The notes under the pieces: generated by a model
The model's input: the letters and a program-made list of their open reading frames with translations, nothing else
Told to the model about the DNA's origin: nothing
The model's database searches: none
Program-made: the position numbers and the translations under genes
Shown here: one piece after another, positions 29,048 to 36,570 of the stretch
Numbering within the stretch: the first letter of the stretch is position 1
How the letters are laid out: each line of letters opens with the position of its first letter
Origin: Alphaproteobacteria bacterium
Lineage (GTDB): Bacteria > Pseudomonadota > Alphaproteobacteria > DSM-16000 > Inquilinaceae
Direction: 5' to 3'
Assembly: GCA_028281985.1 (NCBI GenBank)
Contig: JANQIU010000136.1
Span: 1-40,662, forward strand
Length of the DNA stretch: 40,662 nt

Positions 29048-29060
29048 AGGTCTTGGTTAA
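29046..29060 (+). promoter_or_regulatory. CtrA-like box (TTAG-N7-TTAA), one mismatch, before the 29086 gene
   Basis: TTAG GTCTTGG TTAA followed by TATGCT (29072-29077). Confidence 0.5.
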
Positions 29061-29085
29061 AGACCTTGGCCTATGCTCCCCGGTC

Positions 29086-29751
29086 ATGCCGTTCGAAACC
29101 CCGCCCACCCCGGCCGTCACCAGAGACACGGCTGCCGCTGAAACCGCCGGTCCCGGCGGGGTGGTCGTCCGCCTGCCCGGCTACACGCGGACCTATCGAC
29201 GGCTGGTGCAGGGCACCAACATCAATCCCCAGACCCTCCTGGCCACAGATTATCTGAACCATTTCAACGAAATAGCCATGCTGCTCGATCTGATCCCGGA
29301 GATGCCGGACTGTATCGAGGACGCGCTGGAATGGCAGCCGATCAGTTACGAGGCGCACTTTCGCAACAGCGTGCTGGCCGACCGTCACCTGGCGATCGCC
29401 GCCTACGAGAACGCGCCGGCGGTGTACCGCGACCCGTTCGACGCCACCGTGCGGCAGTTGCATGACCTTGTGCATACCGGCCTGGAACGCATCGTCGCGG
29501 TGATCGGCCGCAACGACTCGGCACTGCTGGCGATCACGGTGCAGTCGGTGTCGCAGAGCCTGCAGCGGCTGATGGACGCCGCCAACGGCATCATCCATGG
29601 CACCGTCGAAACGGTCGATCAATCGGCGATCGACCTGATCCTGGAAACGGCGGCGGTTTCGCCGGGCGAACCGGAAACGCCGGCCCAGATCCCGCCGGCT
29701 GTCGGCCCCGAACCCATGGGCCAGGACGATATCGACGCCCTGTTTGCCTGA
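29086..29751 (+). CDS. Uncharacterised protein with C-terminal FliM-like acidic tail (GQDDIDALFA)
   Basis: Start MPFETPPTP at 29086; ends ...VGPEPMGQDDIDALFA. No recognised catalytic domain. Confidence 0.75.
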   Translation: MPFETPPTPAVTRDTAAAETAGPGGVVVRLPGYTRTYRRLVQGTNINPQTLLATDYLNHFNEIAMLLDLIPEMPDCIEDALEWQPISYEAHFRNSVLADRHLAIAAYENAPAVYRDPFDATVRQLHDLVHTGLERIVAVIGRNDSALLAITVQSVSQSLQRLMDAANGIIHGTVETVDQSAIDLILETAAVSPGEPETPAQIPPAVGPEPMGQDDIDALFA

Positions 29752-29787
29752 GGCTGGTTGCCGAGCGGGCACCAACACCGGCAAATC

Positions 29788-29812
29788 TTAACGATTACTT
29801 AACCAATATTAA
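29788..29812 (+). promoter_or_regulatory. CtrA-type full box TTAA-N7-TTAA plus an overlapping further TTAA half-site
   Basis: TTAACGATTACTTAA (29788-29802), then CCAATATTAA; the second TTAA is followed by CC, giving a half-site-like TTAACCAA. Confidence 0.6.
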
Positions 29813-29842
29813 GCGTCCGAAACCCAGCGCAATCGATAATCA

Positions 29843-29871
29843 TTGAAAACGCGCGCTGGAGTACATATACT
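29843..29871 (+). promoter_or_regulatory. Sigma70-like promoter TTGAAA-N17-TATACT
   Basis: -35 TTGAAA 29843-29848, 17-nt spacer, -10 TATACT 29866-29871. Confidence 0.6.
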
Positions 29872-29877
29872 TGTAGT

Positions 29878-30084
29878 ATGGCTCTCGCACCTCCAGTGAC
29901 AGTGCCGCTGCCAGTCGCGGCCTACGCCCCGGCGCAAACCGTTTCCAAGATCGCGCGGGGCCCCCAGCACGCCAAGACGGATACCGTCACGGCGGTGGAC
30001 CCGGTCGGGAAGACCGAGGCGTCTGGCCGGTCCAAGCAGCAGCACCATCAGCACCGCGGCCTGAACCTCGACATCATCGTTTGA
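29878..30084 (+). CDS. Small uncharacterised protein (68 aa), possibly leaderless
   Basis: MALAPPVTVPLPVAAYAPAQTVSKIARG...HRGLNLDIIV; directly preceded by a strong promoter-like sequence, no room for a Shine-Dalgarno. Confidence 0.5.
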   Translation: MALAPPVTVPLPVAAYAPAQTVSKIARGPQHAKTDTVTAVDPVGKTEASGRSKQQHHQHRGLNLDIIV

Positions 30085-30140
30085 TCGGCATCACCGTCTG
30101 ACCGGCATCACGGTCTGAGCGGCCGTCGCCCCAGCACGGG

Positions 30141-31262
30141 TCAGGACGCGTCGCTGCCGCTGGGCGGGGCCAGATCCTGAAGCTTGCGCAGCAGGAATTC
30201 CGTGTCGTCGGTCTCCTGGCCCTCGCTCTGGGTCAGGATCCGCTCCAGCATGGTCCGGGCGAAACGATGCCGGTCATAGTCGGCACCGCCGAAATCGGTT
30301 TCTTCCGCCACGTCGACCGCCGTCCGGAACGCGGCGAACAGCCCCTCCGGCAGGCTCGCCTTGGCATACAGCGACTTGAAGCCCAAACCGCCGGAATCGT
30401 GGATCAGCACCCCGGCATTCATCGGCGGGATACCGGCCAGTCGTGCCAAGGCGAATTCGAAGAACTTGACGTCGCCCATGCACAGGGACCGCAGGATGAG
30501 CGACGGCGACAGACGGCCGCCCTTGGCCAACTGGTCGACCAGGCTGGACAGCCGGTCGTCGTCGTCGATGCCGTCGGCCAGGCCCATGGTCGCGCGCTCT
30601 CGCGCCGCCAGCAGCAGGTCCGTTGCGGTGTTGGCCGACAGGTCGTGCTTGGCCATCAGGTGATCGCGCAGGCTGTCGGAGGCCCGGGCGACCAGCCTTT
30701 CAGCGACAGTCAGCGGCAGTGATGCCCGTTCGACCAGCGGTTTCTGGATCGCCTCCATCTCACCGAACCGGTCGACGACGCGGTTCAGGGTGGAGTCGCT
30801 GATCGCCGCGCTGGGGTTGCCGACGAGGACTTCCACCACCTCGGGATTGTCGGTGTCGACCAAGGCGTCGGAGACCGAGCCGGACAGACCGTCGCGCCGG
30901 GCCACGGCCCGTTGCTTTCCCTCCGCCGTCGTCCTAACGATGTCGATAAGGTCGGTGTCGGTCAGGACCTCGGAAAACTCCAGGATCGGCAGCGCCACCT
31001 CGTCGATGTCCTGGGCAAGGCGCAGCGCGACATCGTGCGGCAGTTGCTTGGACGTCTTTACGCTCGCGGACAGCGCCTCGCGCACGGTTCTTGAGGCATC
31101 CTGTGCCATCGCCCGCACGATCTCTTCCGCCAGACGGCGCTCGCCGTCGCTCAACTCGGCATCGATGTTGCGGGCGATCTTTGTCGCAACGGCTGCCCGG
31201 GTGTCTGCGGAAGGATCGGAAAGCAGTCGTTCGACGTCTGCGTGCGAAAGATCGGAGGTCAT
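30141..31262 (-). CDS. DUF2336 domain protein
   Basis: Alpha-helical repeat-like protein: SHADVERLLSDPSADTRAAVATKIARNID...VEVLVGNPSAAISDSTLNRVVDR...LVERASLPLTVAERLV...RFARTMLERIL. Start at MTSDLSH (31262); alternative ATG at 31328. Confidence 0.8.
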   Translation of the reverse strand: MTSDLSHADVERLLSDPSADTRAAVATKIARNIDAELSDGERRLAEEIVRAMAQDASRTVREALSASVKTSKQLPHDVALRLAQDIDEVALPILEFSEVLTDTDLIDIVRTTAEGKQRAVARRDGLSGSVSDALVDTDNPEVVEVLVGNPSAAISDSTLNRVVDRFGEMEAIQKPLVERASLPLTVAERLVARASDSLRDHLMAKHDLSANTATDLLLAARERATMGLADGIDDDDRLSSLVDQLAKGGRLSPSLILRSLCMGDVKFFEFALARLAGIPPMNAGVLIHDSGGLGFKSLYAKASLPEGLFAAFRTAVDVAEETDFGGADYDRHRFARTMLERILTQSEGQETDDTEFLLRKLQDLAPPSGSDAS

Positions 31263-31344
31263 GTTGCTCCGGGTCCACTCCGGGATAAACGGCCTTGCGC
31301 CCGCATAAAGCTGCAGGCGGAGCGGCATCGTGCCGGGCCGCTGG

Positions 31345-31359
31345 TTAAGGTGGGCTTAA
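31345..31359. promoter_or_regulatory. CtrA-type full box TTAA-N7-TTAA
   Basis: TTAAGGTGGGCTTAA in the divergent region between the DUF2336 gene and the cytochrome c gene. Confidence 0.6.
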
Positions 31360-31461
31360 GCACGGCTCTTGGCGATCGTCAATCGTTAGGTAGTGATGCG
31401 AAGTGAGGAAAACACAGCGGTTTGTCTTGAAGATGGCAGAACGCCGCGTACTGGCAGATCG

Positions 31462-31872
31462 ATGAGCCTATGCACGGTCGGCCACGTTCACCGCTTTGTC
31501 GTCGGCCTGGCCCTGTTGCTTGCAATAGCAGGTTGCGGCCCGGGGACGCCGTCCGATCCCCTGGCCGCCCGCGGTCAGGAGGTGTTTGCCCGCTGTGTCG
31601 CCTGTCACGCCGCCGACCGCCCGCTGACCAAGGTGGGACCGCACCTGGTGGGCGTGTTCGGCCGGACTGCCGGTTCGCTGGACGGGTTTCCGTACTCCGA
31701 CGCATTGATGGCCTCGGGCCTGGTGTGGGACGACGCGACGCTGGCGGCTTTCCTGCACAATCCTCGGGAATTGGTGCCGGGCAACCGCATGGCCTTTGTC
31801 GGCCTGCGGGACGATGCCGACATCGACGCTGTGATCGCCTATCTGCGAGCGGTGTCCGACCCGGCGGAATAG
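31462..31872 (+). CDS. Class I c-type cytochrome, predicted lipoprotein
   Basis: Lipobox-like LAIAGC; heme motif CVACH; distal Met region GNRMAFVGLRDDADIDAVIAYLR. Confidence 0.9.
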   Translation: MSLCTVGHVHRFVVGLALLLAIAGCGPGTPSDPLAARGQEVFARCVACHAADRPLTKVGPHLVGVFGRTAGSLDGFPYSDALMASGLVWDDATLAAFLHNPRELVPGNRMAFVGLRDDADIDAVIAYLRAVSDPAE

Positions 31873-31905
31873 GGTCGCCGGAACCGCCGGATCAGGCGGC
31901 CGCCA

Positions 31906-32634
31906 TCAGGCCCGGCGCCGCCGGGCCGCGGGCAACGCCGATGCGATCGCATCGACCTGGTGGCCCAGGTGAATGGCCAGACTGGACGGGATCTCCAGGG
32001 CCTCGTCTTCCCACGGGTCGGCTTCCGGACACGCTTCGGCATGCCGGGCCACGACCCGGTCGCGCTCGATCAGCAGGCTTTCGATCTGCGGCCGGAACAT
32101 GCGCAGCAGGTTGGTGATCCACACATTCACCGCCCAGGAAGGGTGGGTCTGGTCGATCTCGAACCGGTGCAGCAGGCCGATCAGCCGAACCGCCGGCAGG
32201 CGGTTTTCCCCGGTCACCCAGCGGTTGGTGGTGAACAGCCGGACCGGCTGGCCCACGGCATCGACCCCGATGCCGATGAGATGGCAAAGCGGCGGCTCCT
32301 GCAGCCCGTCGGTCAACAGGTCATGCGCCGACTCCGCGCCCTGCTCCTCCAGTTCAGGCAGGCGCAGGAAGGTGTGGAAATGGCCTTGGATCTCCGGCCA
32401 GGCGACGGTCATCGGATGATCATGAAAGTAGTACTGCGAGAAGTACTCGGCGTCGTAGACATCGCCATCAGGATAGTGCCGCCACGGCGCCGCGCCCGGC
32501 TCGCCGGCGATCATCTCCCGCAGGATCGTCGACTGCGATTTCGCCAGCAGGCGATGCACGTTCATGACGGCAGCGGCCGCGGCCTGCATCCCCTTCAGCG
32601 TATCCCAGGACAGGCTGGACAGGTCGGCGGTCAT
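31906..32634 (-). CDS. Conserved-looking protein of unknown function (about 242 aa)
   Basis: MTADLSSLSWDTLKGMQAAAAAVMNVHRLLAKSQSTILREM...WRHYPDGDVYDAEYFSQYYFHDHP...LFTTNRWVTGENRLPA; coherent globular composition. Confidence 0.75.
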   Translation of the reverse strand: MTADLSSLSWDTLKGMQAAAAAVMNVHRLLAKSQSTILREMIAGEPGAAPWRHYPDGDVYDAEYFSQYYFHDHPMTVAWPEIQGHFHTFLRLPELEEQGAESAHDLLTDGLQEPPLCHLIGIGVDAVGQPVRLFTTNRWVTGENRLPAVRLIGLLHRFEIDQTHPSWAVNVWITNLLRMFRPQIESLLIERDRVVARHAEACPEADPWEDEALEIPSSLAIHLGHQVDAIASALPAARRRRA

Positions 32635-32683
32635 CGACGGCCGGTCCGCCCGCAGGTCATGTCGCGGTTCGGGTCGCCGTAGA

Positions 32684-33112
32684 TCAGTCGCGTACGATCA
32701 TGACCGAGCATCGTGAATGCCGCACCACCCGCGCCGCGTTCGGGCCAAGCAGGAAGTCCTCCATGCCCGGGCCGTGAGCCGCCATGACGATGAGATCGGC
32801 TTCGACGACCTTGGCCGCAACCATGATCTCCTTATAGACGGTTCCGCGCGCAACGATGTGATGGATGTCGACGGCCTCGGGCACGTTTTCATGGACAAAG
32901 GCCTGCAGGGCGTCCGTCGCCTTGCGCATGGCCTGATCCGCGAAGTCTCGGGGGAAGAACCCCCCGACGATCGACATGCCGAAATCCGGTATCACCGTCA
33001 TGATGTTCAGGCGCCCACCGAACGCCTTGATCATGGACAGCGACACCGGCAGCGCCCGGGTCCAGGAAAACGTGTCGGTCAGGTCGACCGGCAACAACAG
33101 ATTGCGATACAT
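32684..33112 (-). CDS. Universal stress protein (UspA family)
   Basis: MYRNLLLPVDLTDTFSW...IVARGTVYKEIMVAAKVVEADLIVMAAHGPGMEDFLLGPNAARVVRHSRCSVMIVRD; start at 33112. Confidence 0.9.
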   Translation of the reverse strand: MYRNLLLPVDLTDTFSWTRALPVSLSMIKAFGGRLNIMTVIPDFGMSIVGGFFPRDFADQAMRKATDALQAFVHENVPEAVDIHHIVARGTVYKEIMVAAKVVEADLIVMAAHGPGMEDFLLGPNAARVVRHSRCSVMIVRD

Positions 33113-33129
33113 CGACCCCGCCTTCGCCG

Positions 33130-36100
33130 TTACGTGCCCTGCGGCGCGGACTGCCGCGCAGGCGGTGCCGGCTCCCGCCGCATCCGTTGCAGCCCCACGA
33201 CACCCCCCAACAGCAACAGGGCCGGCAGATACATCCACTCCTTGGCCGGGGTCTCCAGCGGGTAGGTGACCGTGGCGACCTCGTACCCGAAGGCGATGCT
33301 GGTACCCGCACCCGGTCCGGAAAACGGCGTCATGCCGACGATCACGGATTCGGCTTCGGTCATCAGCGACAGGCCGGACCCTTGCAGGCGCTGTTCGCCG
33401 GTATCGCCTTCGCCGACATCCAGAACGATGGTGACGTCGTCGACCTGGCCGGCGAACTCACCCCGGAAGACCACGGTCAGCGGCGTTCCCGGCGGCTGCA
33501 GCTCGGCAATCTCGAAGATCTGGTCGCCGGTTGCCGAGGCATCCGGCGGATAGATCATGTCCATCCAGAACCCGGGCCGGAACAGCGAGAACGCGACCAG
33601 CAGCAGGGCGACGATCTCGTACCACCGGCAGCGGACCAGGAAGTAGCCCTGGGTGCCGGCGGCGAACACCAGCATGGCCACCGTCGCCGCCGCGACCGTC
33701 ATCAGCAGGTGCCCGGCATCCTGGATGTCGTAGAGGATCAGTTCGGTATTGAAGATGAACATGAACGGCAGCGCGACGGTGCGCAGCGAATAGAAGAAGG
33801 CGGTGAAGCCGGTTCGTATCGGGTCGCCGCCCGACACGGCGGCGGCGGCGAAACTCGCCAATCCAACGGGCGGGGTCACGTCGGCCATGATGCCGAAGTA
33901 GAACACGAACAGGTGCACCGCGATCAGCGGCACGATCAGCCCGGCATCGGCCCCGACCGTGACGATGACCGGCGCCATCAGCGCCGACACGACGATGTAG
34001 TTGGCCGTCGTCGGCAGCCCCATGCCCAGAATCAGGCTGAGGATGGCGACCAGGAACAGCATCAGCAGCAGATTGCCGCCGGACAGGAACTCCACGAAGG
34101 CGGACATGACCAGCCCGATCCCGGTCAGGCTGACCGTCCCGACGATGATCCCGGCCGTGGCCGTGGCGACGCCAATGCCGATCATGTTGCGGGCGCCGGT
34201 GATCAGGGCATCGAACAGTTCGTCCCGCCCGCGCACGACAGCGGTGGCATAGGCCGACCCGTTGTGCCGATAGGGCAAGCGGACGAGCTGCAGCCAGCGC
34301 CGGCAGAACACCAGCGCGGCGGCAGCAACGATGATCAACAGGCTGGGTGCCGCCGCATGGCTGTCGAGGAACCGGTGATAGTCCTGGAACGCCAGCACTT
34401 CCACGAGGCCGTCGGCCTGGGCCGCAACACCCTCCGCAAACAGGTCGGCCGCCTCTGCGGCGTAGAACAGGTTCACGAAACCGCCTGTCAGCCAGGCATG
34501 CAGCGGCGCATAAAACCCGATCAGCAGGGCCACGCCGGCGACCATGACGATATTGTTGGCCAGCCAGAGGGCCAGGTTGACAACGCCGTCGCGCAGCGTG
34601 GCGAAGATGCCGGCCAGACCGCGGTCGGCGCCGCGGAAGAACACGAACAGCGGCCGCTGGGTCAGCATGATGACGATCATGAAGGTCGTCGCCCAGAACG
34701 CAGACAGGCCAGGCGACAGCCTTTCGACCATCAGGCACCAGACCAGGACCACGATGGGCAGCAGGTAGTGCAGCCCGGACTTCACCGTCGGCCCGCTCTC
34801 CGGCAGGGCGATCATCGGCGCGTTCGGGTCGTCCAGCGACAACTCGGGATAGCGGGCGGCGAACCAGAGTAAGGCGAGATACGCCAGACCGACGCCCAGC
34901 ACGATGATCCAGATCGATGTCGGCCCCAGACCGGCGCTCAGCACCGGGATGCCGAACCCGCCCGCCAGCCAGCCCCAACTGGCCATCGTCTCGGCCAGCA
35001 GCGGTTGTCGCACCGAATCCAGCCGCTCCACGGTCGCCATCAGCGACGCATGGTCGAAGTAATGCTCGGCCGACGCCCAGAAGCCCTGGCCTGCGGTGGC
35101 GGCCAGCGGTTCGTAGGCGGCCGTGAGCATGACCGGATCGAAGCCGCCCATGCGCCGGGCGGCCACAGCGATCTCCGGGAAGCCCAGCAGACCCAGGACC
35201 CCATCGCGCAGCCAGCCGATGCCGAAATAGACCAGCCCGGCCAGGATGACGACGCTGGCGATGATGATGCCCCCGGTGATCAGCGAGGCATACCAGGGGC
35301 GCGTATGGGGCTTGGGAAGCCCCTGCATCCCCTGCTTCAGCGCTTCCAGGTGCACGATGTACAGGAGCGCGATGTAGGAGATGATCGCCGGCAGGAAGGC
35401 GTGCTTGATCACCTCGATGTAGGGGATCCCCACATACTCGACCATCAGGAACGCCGCGGCGCCCATGACCGGCGGCATGATCTGGCCGTTGACGGAACTG
35501 GCCACCTCGACCGCACCGGCCTTTTCCGCCGTGAAGCCGACCCGGCGCATCAGCGGGATGGTGAAGGTGCCGGTGGTGACGGTGTTGGCGATCGACGACC
35601 CGGAGATCAGTCCGGTCATGCCCGAGGCGACGACCGCCGCCTTGGCCGGCCCGCCGCGCAGGTGCCCCAGCAGCGAGAATGCGGTCTTGATGAAGTAGTT
35701 GCCGGCCCCCGCCTTCTCCAGCAGGGCGCCGAACAGCACGAACAGGAAGACGAATTTGGTCGACACGCCGATGGCGATGCCGAACACGCCCTGGTCGCTG
35801 AGCCAGTACTGGTCCATCGCCCGATTCAGCGATGCGCCCTGATACCGGATCACATCCGGGATCCAGCCGGCATTGCCGAAGAACACATACAGCATGAAGA
35901 CGATAGCCACCGTCATCAGCGGCGGTCCCAGCGACCGGCGGGTCGCCTCCAGCAGCAGGATCAGGCCGATCAGCGAGACATAGATGTCCAGTTCCGTCGG
36001 CAGGCCGGGACGTTCGGCGAGGTCGTCATAGAACCAGAACCGGTAGCTGGCGCAGAAGGCGCCGACGATGGCCAGCACCCAATCCTGTACTGGTATCCGG

Positions 36101-36396
36101 TCCCGCGGGCTGCGCCGCAGGGCCGGGAAGGCCAGAAAGGCCAGGAAGATGGCGAATGCCAGGTGAACCGACCGCGCCTGGGCGTCGTTGACGATCAGGA
36201 TGCCGGTCATGAACGGCAATGGCGACGCGTACCAAAGCTGGAACAGCGACCACATCAGCGCCGCCAGGATCAACACCCGCATCGCCATCGGGTTCCTGGG
36301 CTGGCGGGCCCCGGTATCCGACGAGGCGACGAGTTCCTGCAGTTCCTCGTCCGTTGCCGGACGCGCCCGCTCCGAAGCCTGGGTCGCTTGCGCCAT
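33130..36396 (-). CDS. TRAP transporter fused 4TM/12TM permease with DUF3394-like C-terminus (TAXI type)
   Basis: GNYFIKTAFSLLGHLRGGPAKAAVVASGMTGLISGSSIANTVTTGTFTIPLMRRVGF; MGLPTTANYIVVSALMAPVI; C-terminal FRPGFWMDMIYPP. Start at MAQATQAS (36396). Confidence 0.93.
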   Translation of the reverse strand: MAQATQASERARPATDEELQELVASSDTGARQPRNPMAMRVLILAALMWSLFQLWYASPLPFMTGILIVNDAQARSVHLAFAIFLAFLAFPALRRSPRDRIPVQDWVLAIVGAFCASYRFWFYDDLAERPGLPTELDIYVSLIGLILLLEATRRSLGPPLMTVAIVFMLYVFFGNAGWIPDVIRYQGASLNRAMDQYWLSDQGVFGIAIGVSTKFVFLFVLFGALLEKAGAGNYFIKTAFSLLGHLRGGPAKAAVVASGMTGLISGSSIANTVTTGTFTIPLMRRVGFTAEKAGAVEVASSVNGQIMPPVMGAAAFLMVEYVGIPYIEVIKHAFLPAIISYIALLYIVHLEALKQGMQGLPKPHTRPWYASLITGGIIIASVVILAGLVYFGIGWLRDGVLGLLGFPEIAVAARRMGGFDPVMLTAAYEPLAATAGQGFWASAEHYFDHASLMATVERLDSVRQPLLAETMASWGWLAGGFGIPVLSAGLGPTSIWIIVLGVGLAYLALLWFAARYPELSLDDPNAPMIALPESGPTVKSGLHYLLPIVVLVWCLMVERLSPGLSAFWATTFMIVIMLTQRPLFVFFRGADRGLAGIFATLRDGVVNLALWLANNIVMVAGVALLIGFYAPLHAWLTGGFVNLFYAAEAADLFAEGVAAQADGLVEVLAFQDYHRFLDSHAAAPSLLIIVAAAALVFCRRWLQLVRLPYRHNGSAYATAVVRGRDELFDALITGARNMIGIGVATATAGIIVGTVSLTGIGLVMSAFVEFLSGGNLLLMLFLVAILSLILGMGLPTTANYIVVSALMAPVIVTVGADAGLIVPLIAVHLFVFYFGIMADVTPPVGLASFAAAAVSGGDPIRTGFTAFFYSLRTVALPFMFIFNTELILYDIQDAGHLLMTVAAATVAMLVFAAGTQGYFLVRCRWYEIVALLLVAFSLFRPGFWMDMIYPPDASATGDQIFEIAELQPPGTPLTVVFRGEFAGQVDDVTIVLDVGEGDTGEQRLQGSGLSLMTEAESVIVGMTPFSGPGAGTSIAFGYEVATVTYPLETPAKEWMYLPALLLLGGVVGLQRMRREPAPPARQSAPQGT

Positions 36397-36514
36397 GGTA
36401 CCGGTCCTCCGCCTCAATCGACCGGAGGCTCAGGATCGCCGGTGCAACCGGCGGCTGGAGCGGAGCCCGGTGATATGCCTGTCACTGACATCGGAGATGC
36501 GTTGGGGAGCAGAA

Positions 36515-36554
36515 GACCCCCCGGGCGGGCAGGCAACGCCCGCCCCGGGGGGTC
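36515..36554 (-). terminator. Strong GC-rich intercistronic hairpin after TAXI SBP gene
   Basis: gaccccccgggcgggc / aggcaac / gcccgccccggggggtc; about 16-bp stem with one bulge. Confidence 0.7.
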
Positions 36555-36570
36555 CGAAGCCGTTCGAAGA

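Noticed and set aside
29809-30054. 81-aa minus-strand ORF overlapping the small plus-strand ORF
   Set aside because: Runs into the AT-rich regulatory region, lacks motif support, and conflicts with the promoter-backed plus-strand ORF.
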